Assembly (NCBI RefSeq): GCF_024586455.1
Contig: NC_065922.1
Location: 33,104,089-33,168,088, forward strand
Source of the DNA: Bactrocera neohumeralis
Taxonomy: Eukaryota; Arthropoda; Insecta; Diptera; Tephritidae
Reading direction: 5' to 3'
Length of the DNA stretch: 64,000 nucleotides
Below, in pieces: positions 33,256 through 44,488 of the stretch. The notes under the pieces are model-generated. The model ran no database searches and was not told the origin of the DNA. It saw only the letters and a program-made list of their open reading frames with translations. Position 1 is the first letter of the stretch. The number at the start of each line of letters is the position of its first letter. Position numbers and translations under genes: made by a program.

Positions 33256-35630
33256 TATATTATTAATCTGTGATCTTACAGGTTCTTAAAGTATTTCCGT
33301 CCACTTTTATAATTTTTCATACAAATTATATATGTCTCTGAACCTTGTTTTTTCCTGAAATGTAACAGACTTCTCTGATACAATGTAAAGGTGGTAAATT
33401 TCGAGCGAAGAATAGTAATTAATTTGACGAAAATGTTACGACACACCCAAAGACACTTCCGCAGCAAGCTTTTAACGCCTTCCCACATCGTTTCGCTGCA
33501 ACTTGATTAAGTTAAGCGGCGATGACAATCAATGTGCGAGTGGCAAAAGCATAACTCACCAAATAGAATTTAATTAAAAAAGCTTAAACAAACAAAGTAG
33601 AGCGAAGCGGAGCTAAATGGCAGCTAAATTACTTGGCGCAGTCAACGCCCCGCGCGCACACTTCAAATGCGACTAGTAGCAGATATTTAATAGCACTTGT
33701 AGTTGTTGGAGTTGTTGGCGCAGAAGTAGTGGTAGTGGGGAAATTGCTAAATATCAGTAGCAAAGTAATTAAAACCACGACAACGACTAGGACAACGCGC
33801 AGAGACACGCTTGATAATGGCAGCGCGGATTATGCTGCTGTTGGAGGGGTGGAGAAGGCAATTGAAAAAGAACCACGAGCTGTTAGCGTTAAGCAAATGT
33901 CAGCTGTTATCTTGGGTAAGTAAGAAATCAGAAGCGGCATGGATATGGATTGAAGCAGAGAGAAGGAGCATGCCAACTGCTGCCGCTGCAAAGCACAACA
34001 ACAAATAAGCGTGTCAAAAGTGCCGCCCACTTAGCTCAAATTAAACGGCGCTTAGTGTGCTTGTAGGCGTTGAGCAGCCTGCAACATACACACATACATA
34101 GTTGTTGCTGAGAGTGTGTGAGTGTGTCTGTGCTTGTGAAGTAAGAAGAGTCAGCAGTTGTGACAGCTCAGCTAACTCAGCTGTCATTGCAGTAATTTCA
34201 GCGTGTCATGTCAATTCTAATAACGCGAAATTATACGATTCATTAGTGCGAAGCAGCACCAACAAGCGAATTGCTAAAGCGGGGCAAGGCAGCACGAAAA
34301 TATGCAAAAAAAGGATTAGCACTACTAGTGATGGCAAGCAGAAGAGAACAACGGCAGCAAGAGTTGGGGATAAGAGTATCAGTACTTAAGCGGAAATTTA
34401 TCTACTACCCGGAATTCCAATGAAGGTATGCAAACTCCAGCGCACCACAACAACAATATCCCCTCATACATAAACACCGTTGATGGGGTGTAGAAAAATT
34501 CTTTTCTTTTAATTTCCGCGCGAGTTTTTCCCTTTCTCTTCTTTTTATTCGCTCCCGCTTAATGAGCCCTTTAAAAATATTTTCCGCTTTGCATGCTTAC
34601 GAAAATCGCTTAGAAGAAAGCGAGCGTCTGCCCTACAGTCGCGCTGTGTAATTGTGTGTGTGTGTGTGTGTGTGCCGGCGCATATCACGCTTTTAATTAA
34701 TCGCCCTGTGTCATTTAATCGACGCGTAATTAAAGTGCCATCAAGCCGTAAAAAACAACTGATAATTGCAAGCAGCAAAAGTATGCCAAGTCAAAGGAAG
34801 TTAGCGGCATAACTTGATTTGACTCTTCTGCTTTATCTCCTCTTCACTTATGTAGTTCTATACTTGGCTCTGTCATCTGCGCTATCACTTTCTCAATTCC
34901 ATAAGCTGTAATGATAGCCAGCTCCAAATTGTTGACGTAGACACGAAGATGGACAACTTAGACAGCTGTAGAATTCTTTAAAGCTTAAATGACAATTGAA
35001 GTGCGCAAATTGAGAAGGGTTTCAAGCAAGAGCGCTATATATTGGCGCACTTAAACAAATGTCGAAATTTTGGAGCAATATTGAAATGGCATTAGAATGA
35101 TTCGTTTGTCAGAAACCTGAAATTTAAATTGTTACTTATATTGTTTTATTGATTAGAGTGGCAATTTTTGACTTGGCTAAAGGCTGAACTTTTCTCAATT
35201 TTATTGATCTCTTATTTACTCTATAGATTTGTGCTAATAATTGATTCGTTTCTAATATACAAGCCTTCTCTGAGGATAGTTTTTATTCAAGGTTGAAGGC
35301 AAATAACTTCTCAAAGTAATATTAACGATATGTCACTACACTCTAATCAAAGCCAACAAAGTGGAATAAATTTATTCGTGACTAATACTAACCAGGTTTG
35401 GGTTTATGGCTGATTCTCCAGATAGGGATCACAATTGAACATCTACATTCAATCCTCTGTAAGGATAGGAAAATAATTGCTGCAGTCAGATCAGGAGGTA
35501 TTATAGGTAAAGCAACTTGAAGCTCTCACAAATCTGCTTAGGTCTTTCATTTCTATTCACACATTATTTTGAGACCTTCTTTTGATGAAACCAAGTCGAT
35601 AATTATATACAGGCAAATACTACTATTTCA
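33256..35630. other. Host-like non-coding stretch
   Basis: No transposon signature is seen. The segment 33480-34420 is less AT-rich, with AG- and CA-rich words and several overlapping frames of 65-96 codons on both strands, none recognised. A (TG)11 tract lies at 34653-34674. 34800-35560 is plain AT-rich sequence. Confidence 0.45.
34653..34674. repeat. (TG)n microsatellite
   Basis: An uninterrupted run of 11 TG dinucleotides. Confidence 0.9.
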
Positions 35631-35635
35631 AAATC

Positions 35636-36830
35636 TATGTCGTACCCCACAAAGTACTCCCGCCTTGTCCCCAATACAATTGTGCCAACGTTTTTTCCAA
35701 TCCTCGAAGCAGTTGTTAAAGTCAATTTTCGGAATAGTCTTCAATGTGCGTTTAATGTCCTCATTTGTGCAGAAGTCACAGCTAAATCAGGCGAATGCGG
35801 TAGTTGCGGCACAATATTGGTTGACAACTTAGCGAAGAACTCACGAAGAATCAACGCAGTATCCATGGGTGCATTATCGTGGAACAAAAACCAAGAGTTG
35901 TCGGTCCATAATTCCGGTGTCTTTTTTAAAAGCTTAATTCACTTTGCTTTGGCGCAAATGATCTTTCAAAATGATTTTCACTGATCCTTCGATATTCCAA
36001 CGATTTCAGTAAGATCGCTGACTCTTAATCGTCAATTCTCAAGCACCAATTCCTTTATTTTATTGACGCGTTGATCACACTGTGGAATATTTTTGGCATT
36101 ATTGACTGGGGTGAGAAATTTCAAGTCAGGGTGATGGTACTAGGTCAGGATAGTAAAACCCTCAAAGGGTTTGGCGTTCGTATCTGTCAGTTTTTTTTTT
36201 ATGACCTTTTAAATTTTTTCCTTATCTTGATGTTTTTTCGCTTAGTTGTAACATTTTGACAAAAACGTAGTTTAACATAACTCGCGAACTACTATTATCT
36301 ATTTTTCCAATCCATTAGACGGTTGTAGCAGCTTTTACACACTATATTTGGTACCCAATTTTCGTTCACTATAATATAAGAAAAAATTTAAAAGGTCATA
36401 AAAAAAGCTGACACATACGAACGCCAAACCCTTTGAGGGTTTTACTATCCTGACCTAGTACCATCACCCTGACTTGGAATTTCTCACCCCCCAGATTAGC
36501 TGTTGTACTGTGTCATCAGTTGATTTTGATGGCCGTCCTGAACGTGGTTAGTCGTCAACGCGTTCTCGAACCTCTTTGAATAATATGTATCAACCAAAAC
36601 CACTTACTCGTGACAAACAATTATCACTGAAGGCCTTTTCCAAAATTCTGAACGAATAATTTCACTCATCGTAAAATCGTCAAATACACTTTATGTATGT
36701 ACTTCAGAAAGATTAGCGTTTACTAAACACTAATGATTATTTTGATGTGACTTTTGGCACAGATGTCATTGAAACTCGTGCTAACCTAGAAAAAAAATAT
36801 TTCAACGAATGGGTTTTCGCGTGAAATGCA
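35636..36830 (-). pseudogene. Mariner relic, lineage A, split by a MITE
   Basis: The minus strand from 36830 carries the same 5' leader as the relic at 17195 (words around GAAATATTTTTTT and CAAAATAATnATTAGT). The start MSEIIRSEF is near 36670. SGRPSKSTDDTVQQLI precedes the MITE at 36106-36494. Beyond it come VNKIKELV and SDLTEIVGIS, then VKIILKDHL near 35945. A deletion then removes the WVP and GDE regions. The tail gives SWFLFHDNAPMDTALILREF near 35850-35900 with the second catalytic aspartate, LPHSPDLA, and a C-terminal LTTASRIGKN-like segment near 35660 (normally DFNNCFEDWKKR). Stops occur throughout. Confidence 0.85.
36106..36494. mobile_element. 389-bp MITE with ~120-bp inverted repeats
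   Basis: Arms of about 120 bp (36106-36225 and 36375-36494) are near-identical reverse complements. Each starts CTGGGG...TGAGAAATT and contains AGTCAGGGTGATGGTACTAG, then GGTTTGGCGTTCGTAT. They enclose about 150 bp of AT-rich DNA. There is no coding capacity. The element sits inside the mariner relic on the minus strand, so it inserted later. I could not define a clean target duplication, and the superfamily is unknown. As RNA it would fold into a long hairpin. Confidence 0.9.
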
Positions 36831-36836
36831 AATTAA

Positions 36837-37775
36837 CAAGTAAATAAGGGCTAAGTTCGGGTAAAGATAAAGACCAGGAAGTACCTTCAGGTACATAAAG
36901 CTTGTTAGTTATATAGAGTCTAGGGCGAGTTTTCACCCTAAACTATTTATTCTAAGCACAAAAATGCATTGTTATTAAAAAAAAAACGTTCTTTAAATTT
37001 TATTAAGATAACTAACATATTGATCTATATATGCGATATAAAGTCAGTCGGAATTTCGAATATCTTCACATTAGGTAGATGCGAACTGAAAGAAATATTG
37101 ATCCAATTCAACCCATTTTTGGCATATAGAGATACTATTATAAAGAAAGGATTCTCTCTGAATTTCAATTATATGTATATCTCACACATTGACTGATATA
37201 TTTGGTAAAAATTCAACTTTAAGCGCTGGGTCCGCATACGCAATACCTAGGGGCTTGAATAGTTTTGGTTCGATTTACGCAATTTTTAGTCATGCTCATT
37301 TCAAATACACTATTCATGTTTAGATTTATACAGATATATTAATTCATTCTTGTTTTGTATACTGGAAATGGAAAGCCTCAAATTGAAATTAGAAATGTGT
37401 TGAATTATGCCACTTTTTGTAGTTTTTAACAGTACGGTTATATAGGGAGTGAGCGGAGTTATAATCCGATTTTATTCATTTTTATACTGTCGGCAGGAGT
37501 GGTTTAGGAGATATGAGCATTGAACTTATTAGAAATGAGGCCACATCTACTTTCTCAAACTTGTTTGCCCATAGATGCCCCTTGCTACTGCGATCTCCAA
37601 ATTCGAATGAACTTAGACTTTTGTGTGGCAAGAAATCCGCATTCCAAGTTTCATCAAGGTGTCTCAATTTTACTCAAGTTGCAACTTGCACGGAGGGATG
37701 GGCAGACAGACAATCACCCGGATTTCAATTCGTCTTCTCATCTTGATCATTTGTTTATATAACCATATATTACCT
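36837..37775 (+). repeat. Hairpin repeat, long class, copy 1
   Basis: It opens with TTAACAAGTAAATAAGGGCT and AAGTTCGGGTAAAG, where the hairpin is broken. Phrases in the order of the 38988 copy follow: GGCAGGAGTGGTTTAGGAGA near 37493, TTTTACTCAAGTTGCAACTT near 37667, ACGGAGGGATGGGCAGACAG (degraded GTCTGTC core), then CATCTTGATCATTTG and TATATAACC. The terminal GAGAGTATAA is missing. Short frames across it (37482-37762) are incidental. Confidence 0.65.
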
Positions 37776-38985
37776 TAAAGTGTAAGATGTCAATCAGAGG
37801 ATCGAAATCCACGAAATTTTATGTATTCATACGTAAAATATACATACTATTATATAGCTCATACACTGACCGTCATGTTCGTTATAAGGTTTATTAGAAA
37901 AACGAAAATCTTTATATAATAGCAAGTCCGTTCTTTTCGGATGTAACTTTAATAATTAACACCAAATTTCGATCCTTACAGCTAGGAAGTTAAAATATTG
38001 TATATGAGCTTAAAACTAATGAGTGCGAATACGAGATATGAGAGGATAAGACAGGTAAAGAAAGAATGAATAGAGAAGTGTATGTTGTTGGTAGTGGGAT
38101 TATTTATATATGGGATTATTTATATATGTAGTATATGGGAGTTGGCGAAGTACCGACCCGATTCTATCTATTAACTTCTATCATGTCACATATCAAAAAA
38201 AAATGTTCTCTGGGTTTCATTAAAGTACCTTACATACGATCCCCAATGAAATGGAGTAAAGTCAGCCGGAAGTCGAAAATCTTGATATTAGTTGTTTGAG
38301 GGCTAGGTATACTAGATACATTGTTAAACTCTGTAATTTTCTTTGAGATAACTCAAATATTGGCCGATATAGCCAGTATAAATTCACCCGGAAGTTCGAA
38401 AATCTTTCATTTCCTTTTAAGACCGAAATAAATACAATAAAAGATAATCCAACAATGTAAAATCGCACGATCTTAAAGCCCATGCCACAGGCCCAGGACG
38501 TGAGATCAGTAGTTTCTTTCAATAAACGTGGTACAAAACCGATATATGGTCACTCAAATTACGATTTACACGATTTCCAAACGTTTTTCCAAAATAAGCC
38601 TGTTCACTATTAAACGGCAAATCAAAAAAGCAAGGTTTTCTCGCATTTTAAATATGGCAGCTTGGCTTAGGGGTCTAGAGCTCTCAAACAGGGCTTAAGT
38701 TAGCAATTTATCCTGGGCGTAAGAAGAAAAGGACATGTATTTCGGTATAGAAAAAAATATTTATGGTGAAATTTGAATACAAAAAAGCGATTCGTGACCC
38801 AAGCTTTTGAGTAACCTTTTTCGTGAAGGTAGCTACTGGCGGCGTTAGTTTTAGGAATCCATGCCATCTGAAACGGAATAAAACGTTGCTAGCAAAGCGA
38901 GTAGATTTTTAGAATTTTCAATAATTAAAAAAAAAATTTAACAGAATAATTAATAGATACAACTAATAGTAAATTGTTTATAAAA
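37776..38985. other. AT-rich stretch with faint hairpin-repeat traces
   Basis: Around 38100-38260 the words TATATGGGAGTTGGCGAAG and ACCGACCCGATTCTATC resemble the GTATGGGAGGTGGGCGTGG...ATCCGATTTCTTCC phrase of the long hairpin repeat, suggesting a very degraded third copy. The rest shows nothing recognisable. No gene is called. Confidence 0.35.
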
Positions 38986-38987
38986 CA

Positions 38988-40068
38988 AGCAAGGAAGGGC
39001 TAAGTTCGGGTGTCACCGAACATTTTATACTCTCGCATCATAAAGTGATAATCGAGATTTCATTATCCGTCATTTTCATATTTTTAACCGTAAATACCGT
39101 ATTTGTGTAAAGTTTTATTTCGCTATCATCATTGGTTCCTAATGTATATATTATACAGAGAAGGCATCAGATGTAATTCAAAATAGCGTTACATTGGAAG
39201 AAGGCGTGGTTGTGAACCGATTTCACCCATATTGCGTACATGTCATCAGGGTGTTGAGAAAATATTATATACCGAATTTCATTGAAATCAGTAGAGTAGT
39301 TCCTGAGATATGGTTTTTGGTCCATAAGTGGGCGACGCCACGCCCATTTTCAATTTTTAAAAAAAGCCTGGGTGCAGCTTCCTTCAGCCATTTCTTCCGT
39401 AAAAATTAGTGCTTGTGCCTATTTTTGTTAGTCGGTTAACGCACTTTTAGTGATTTTAAACATAACCTTTGTATGGGAGGTGGGCGTGGTTATTATCCGA
39501 TTTCTTCCATTTTTAACTGTATATGGAAATGCCTGAAGGAAACGACTCTATAGAGTTTGATTGACATAGCTATAGTAGTTTCCGAGATATGAACAAAAAA
39601 CTTAGTAGGGGGCGGGGCCACGCCCACTTTTCCAAAAAATTACGTCCAAATATGCCCCTCCTTAATGCGATCCTTTGTGCCAAATTTTACTTTAATATCT
39701 TTATTTATGGCTTAGTTATGACACTTTATAGGTTTTCGGTTTTTGCCATTTTGTGGGCGTGGCAGTGGGCCGATTTTGCCCATCTTCGAACTTAACCTTC
39801 TTATGGAGCCAAGAAATACGTGAACCAAGTTTCATCATGATATCTCAATTTTTACTCAAGTTAAAGCTGGCACGGACGGACGAACAGACGGATGGACAGA
39901 CGGACGGACGGACAGACAGACATCCGGATTTCGACTCTACTCGGCACCCTGATCACTTTGGTATATATAACCCTATATCTGACTCTTTTAGTTTTAGGAC
40001 TTACAAACAACCGTTATGTGAACAAAACTATACTATTCTCTTAAGCAACTTTGTTGCGAGAGTATAAT
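38988..40068 (+). repeat. Hairpin repeat, long class, full copy
   Basis: It opens with AAGGAAGGGCTAA and the hairpin GTTCGG-GTGTCA-CCGAAC (39004-39021). The 13-bp TTATACTCTCGCA (39025-39037) recurs exactly inverted at 40055-40067. The body is non-coding with several GGGCGTGGTTATTATCC-like and GGGGCGGGGCCACGCCCA segments. Near the end lies a GACGGACAGACAG core (39872-39922), then TCGACTCTACTCGGCACC, CTGATCACTTTGG and TATATATAACCC. Read in reverse, the order GATCAG, GAGTCGA, GTCTGTC core, ...TTCGGTG-CCGAA end equals that of the short-class repeat at 10985. Confidence 0.8.
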
Positions 40069-41500
40069 TAAAGCAGTAATATTAACAATAAATCGTACAT
40101 ATGCACTTGTAGTTTGCTAGGTTATGTTAGTGTGAAGTTACGGTTCAATTGCAAGTGGTCGTTCGGCAGTCTTCGACTACCGTATTCGCCCCGCTTGAAA
40201 AATGCAGTTACTGAATCAAAACTATGTACATGTAATATTAAATTTATAAACTTTTTCGTAAGCACTTTCTAACTTTCCAATTTTTTCCGTGAAAAATCCC
40301 ATAATTCCCTAAGACCGAAGACGAAGTTTTGACTTTACACCTCTTCAGCATTACTTAACACTCTCTAATATGCATAACTTGCTACAAGCAATATTTCTTC
40401 AACACTACATAAATACATACATATATTGAAGCAGGACCAGCTGACCTGTGGGATTAAAACTTAGTAACTTGAGCAACAACAACAAAAGCGTTACAAGCCA
40501 CACGAACAAAAAAAGTAGCATAACACAGAGAAGAGTGGAAAAACAACAAACAAACTCATCGCCTCAACGCGTTTTGGAAAAAGTGCTGACGCGCACAATT
40601 CGCATAGATCGACGAGGCGATAGACGATACGCTGCTGCTGTTGCTGCTGCAAGCGGAAGTAATGCTGAATGCCACAAAAAAGGGCAACATGCACGCACGT
40701 AGTTTAATTTCCACCCTTGCAGAGCGAGGTAAATGAACAGCGCTCCTGCCGCAAAGTGAAAAAAGAATAAATCGCCATCAACTTATAAACTGCCTCGTGG
40801 CTGACGAACGTATGAACTGACGTACGATAGTGACGCTTATTCACTTGCTGCGCAATAAATTTGCTCAACATGCATGTCCGGCGTATTTTATTACAACACC
40901 GTTGACTGTGCAACGCGCCGTACTTGCAACAACATTCTAAACATGTTGCCTTTTCAAACCGACTGCAGCAGTGTATTTGTTTTTGCTTTAGCCACTGTTT
41001 TTAGATTATTTACGTATTTATGGCGCAAACATTGCTGCGTAGGCGAGTATGGGGGGCGCTTTGCTGTGGCAGCTCAAACGCGCCACTTCCGATTTCTTGT
41101 TATTGTCTATTTCCAGTTTTACGAAAAATTACCCGCCATTTTTTTACCGACATTCCCGGTAGCGAGTCGAAATGCGATCCTTGCCGCCGATAACAACCGA
41201 CAATTGGACAGCTTTACACGCTGGTATGCAAATATGTTTTCGTGGGGCATACGTACATATGTATTTGCACATATTCCTGTGTAAAAGGGGGGATATTTAT
41301 GTGTAAAAGGGGGGTTGCGGTTGTTCGAAATACACGTAAATTTTTTTTTTCAATTTCAGCTTAATTTCTATTTTTGGTATATTATTTGGTCCAAAATTTT
41401 TAAAAGAGATCAAAAAAGTTTTTTTGTATTTCTAATCAAATTGTAACTTATCTTTTTTATATTTATAATAATAATTCAAAAAAAAAAATATGTACCATTT
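40069..41500. other. Host-like non-coding stretch with unrecognised frames
   Basis: The segment 40440-41290 is less AT-rich. It contains an 84-codon frame (40448-40702) rich in asparagine, arginine and alanine with a GCTGCTGCTGTTGCTGCT stretch, and a 136-codon frame (40874-41284), hydrophobic and cysteine-containing. Neither resembles a family I know. They could be parts of a host leader or exon, or chance. The repeated word GTGTAAAAGGGGGG occurs twice at 41280-41315. Confidence 0.35.
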
Positions 41501-41504
41501 TCGG

Positions 41505-41891
41505 TCGACCACTTTTTGCTATTTTTCCGCTGGAGGCATTATTCCATAAGTGTAAAACTTTCGTCTGTGTAAATCGAAATTCCGAAATTTCCAGAACGGA
41601 AGCGGGCGAACTATTGTTGTGCATCGCCTCCGTAAACTTCACAAATTTCATTGGTGACTTGCGTGGCATTCTTCCCTTTCTTATACAAAAATTTCAAAAT
41701 ATAGCGAATTTTTTCATTATTTTCACTAATTTTTGAACAGCTGTAAGTTTTTTACAACTTCCCCGAATTTAAGTTTTTTTTGGTTAAATGAAGCTTAAAA
41801 TCTCACCTTTCCAACACTATATGGTATGGAGATATACGACTGCAACGACAGTCTATTAGCAAAATACGAAGAAACTTTTCGCCTACCCAAT
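41505..41891 (-). pseudogene. Mariner 5' end: terminus, leader, N-terminus
   Basis: On the minus strand the terminus ATTGGGTAGGCGAAAAGTTT begins at 41891, next to a TA dinucleotide, followed by a leader of about 160 bp. The reading frame then gives SENNEKIRYILKFLYKKGKN, ATQVTNEICEVYGGDAQQ and FARFRSGNFGI, a good mariner first helix-turn-helix. The expected ATG is ATT at 41728-41730, so the start codon is lost. Everything after the first helix-turn-helix is missing and stops follow. The wording is closest, from memory, to Mos1-like mariners. Confidence 0.75.
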
Positions 41892-42119
41892 ATTTTCTAT
41901 AAAATTATTTGAGTTAAGTACCTGTTAAAACACAAGAAATCTCAATTATTCGACCGAATGGTAAAAATAGGAAAATGTTTTAAAAATAGTAAAAATTTCG
42001 AGAAATAAAAACACTTTTGAACACTTAGCATACTTTCAATTAGATTTCATGTACTCCGGTTTCAATATACTTATATTTGTATGTTAATTTATAAGAAATA
42101 GTTTTATCAGCAAAATCAA

Positions 42120-42345
42120 TTTATTTTATTCAAAAAAAAACATGCACACGCCTTTCGTAAGCCCAAATGTTCGGTCAAAATGCCATAAATCGATGGTTTG
42201 GAGATGTTCAATTCCATTTCCAAGAATTTCAATGATGATTTCGGTTGATTTTTGATGAATTCACGCACAGTTTTGATGGAATTTCCGGTGATCATGGATT
42301 TTGGCGTTGCTAAGAATTGGGATTGTGTCAAATCACAAACGGGCG
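42120..42345 (-). pseudogene. Mariner/Tc1-like helix-turn-helix fragment
   Basis: The minus frame (stop near 42116) reads MITGNSIKTVREFIKNQPKS, then SLKFLEMELNISKPSIYGIL and TEHLGLRKAC. This is the second helix-turn-helix of an insect mariner/Tc1-type transposase, ending where VPH would follow. The first part of that open frame (about 42345-42397) belongs to the neighbouring plus-strand relic read antisense. No terminus is visible. Confidence 0.75.
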
Positions 42346-42361
42346 TATTTTGAGAAAGGAT

Positions 42362-43062
42362 TCGGGCTTGCTTCCATATAAAATTGTTCTCACTCAAGAA
42401 CTAAAGCCATTGAGCCGCCGAAAAGTTCGTTAATTTGCTGATTTTACCTTGGCACAAATTAAAAATGATAAGGATTTTTTTTCTCCGATGAGGCTCACTT
42501 TCGTCTGAGTGGTGCGATAAATAAAGAAAACTGTCGATTCTCGTGCGAAGGAAATCCACAAATTATTCACGAACAACCATTTCATTCACCTAAATTGACA
42601 GTTTGGTGCGGTTTTAGTCTGGTGGAATCATCGTCCATACTTCTTTCGAAATGAACCTGTTGACACTGCGACTGTCAATGGATAGCAATATACATACATA
42701 CATATACAAGTTTATCGCTGATAATCAACATTTTACGGTCGCAATTTGAAGAAGTTGATCTCGACAACATCTGGTTCCAATAAGACGGTGTTACGCCGCG
42801 CGTGCAACAACCGAATTATTCGATCATTTCAAGAAATTGTGACATTATTTATCCTCCAAGAAATTGTGATTTAACACCTTAGATTGCGGATTTATTTGAA
42901 TTCATTGGTCCTTAGCAATAAGCCCCACTATCCTCAATCTTTAGAAGTCAATATTGAACGTGTTATTTATGACTTGCGACTTGATTTAGTGGAAAAGAAC
43001 TCGAAAATTGAGTTTATCGAATTCGTTCCTGCAAAGAAGTCGTGCAGGTTGTTTGAATGATA
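42362..43062 (+). pseudogene. Tc1-like transposase relic
   Basis: The plus strand reads LPYKIVLTQELKPLSRRKVR near 42370-42425 and DEAHFRLSGAINK (frameshifted) near 42500-42530. FHSPKLTVWCGF lies near 42585-42615, then PYFFRNEPVDTATVNG. DLDNIWFQ, a stop and DG near 42755-42790 replace the FQQDGA catalytic region. PPRNCDLTP lies near 42860 and VNIERVIYDLRLDLVEK near 42945-42995. This is the eukaryotic IS630/Tc1 type with QQDG and CDLTPLD blocks. Stops and frame changes occur all along, and the helix-turn-helix half is missing. It abuts a minus-strand helix-turn-helix fragment of another element. Confidence 0.8.
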
Positions 43063-44423
43063 CTATATTCAGAGCTTAATTGTATCGTTGTACCTTACAC
43101 AAAATTATCTGTGTTTGTTTCTTTAAAGAAATCTTAGCACCAGAATCCTGTATTCATTTTCAACTATCGGAGTTAATTATCATGGAAAAAGGTCATGCAA
43201 ATTCTTTAGATTTTTTAAGATATAGACCTTTTATTGGTGTTTTCTTTATACAACCATCTACCAGCCGTATATTAGATAGATTGTAGAAGTCTCTAAGGAA
43301 GATTTAATGCTATCAAACTAACTATTAAAAGCAGCGCTCTTTAAACAACCGAAATCCAATTAAAGCGTTTTCTTTCCTACTCATGAAAGCCCTCTCAAAG
43401 GAAATAATACCTACAACCATGCCTTTAGCCCATGTATATATGTATGTATGTGTACTTAAGTATTTGGAATTGTCGTTTCTATAAGCCTGTGAACTCCTGG
43501 GGTTGTTTTTCGTAATTATGGGCACGTTTAATGTTTAATAAGTTAATAAATCTAACACCAACAACAGGAAGTAGCGGTCAGTTTGAAGTAGCAGGTGAAA
43601 TTTTCACAATTGTTTTTTATTCTTTATGTAGAGGGAGGTAAACAACTCCATAATAATAAGCAAAGGTATTTGCACATTTGATCACAGTATAAAAAAATAT
43701 TGAAACAAAATTGGAATATTTTGCAATTTTTAAAAAGTTTTGAATAAGATATAGGTACAAGACGAATTCATATTAGCAAACACAAACAAAGCGGTTTCCT
43801 TTATTCTTTCATTAGTATAAATTCAATCAATATATTCTTAAGATTGGAATGTGAAATTTTGGCGTGATGCTGTGCATACCACTAAGGCCGCTTTCGATAT
43901 TTCTGATGTTTTCTGTCTAAACTTTATCTGACTTCACATTAATGTTTGATTTTATGAGTAGCCGACTTAGGATTGTTCGTTACTAAAGCAGACTTAGAAA
44001 TATGAGGACGTTTTGATATGGATTTAAGCTCATCTCCTGATAGCGCCACTATCGCATTACCAATTTACTCGTACCCTCATGTAAAATCGGATTGTTATTT
44101 TTGTAGGGAAATTACGAAGTTCAATGAAATAACTCTTTGTTCTTCTTCAATGAAGACCACCATAAACTGGTTTAGTGTAATCATACCTCAAATTTTGATA
44201 AGCCAATCCCACGAAAACGGCTACCATGGAGAACAAAGTTACAAAAGTTCAGGATCTCGTATTAACATACCTTCGATTGAAGATGCGCGAGCTAACGTTT
44301 ACTTATGCTGGATAACAAAAGCTTTTGTGACCATTGACAATCTCGTACACACTGGAGACCAAGGAGCGGTCGAAATAGTAGATTGCTTTCAGCGAACCTG
44401 CTTTGAAGAAGGTGAAGAGTGTC
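43063..44423. other. Mostly gene-free stretch
   Basis: No transposon is recognised between 43063 and 44010. A 156-codon plus frame (44018-44488) begins in this stretch and is annotated separately. Confidence 0.45.
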
Positions 44424-44488
44424 TTAAGGGGTTACATGGGTTTCCTCGAACAAAAAACCTTTTTTTCAAAAATTTTTTTCTCATATAA
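44018..44488 (+). other. Unrecognised 156-codon open frame running into a MITE
   Basis: The frame begins MDLSSSPDSATIALPIYSYP and contains the cysteine pair CYFCREITKF. I recognise no domain. Its last 20 or so codons lie inside the MITE that starts at 44428, so the natural end of any former coding region has been replaced. The minus strand of 44280-44400 is also open and no more recognisable. It may be a remnant of a retroelement or host exon, or chance. No expression evidence is available. Confidence 0.25.

Noticed and set aside
35637..35984. 115-codon plus-strand frame
   Set aside because: It lies antisense to the mariner relic, whose minus-strand translation has recognisable transposase blocks.
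40874..41284. 136-codon plus-strand open frame
   Set aside because: Hydrophobic and cysteine-containing but matching no family. Open frames of this length are expected by chance in less AT-rich insect DNA.
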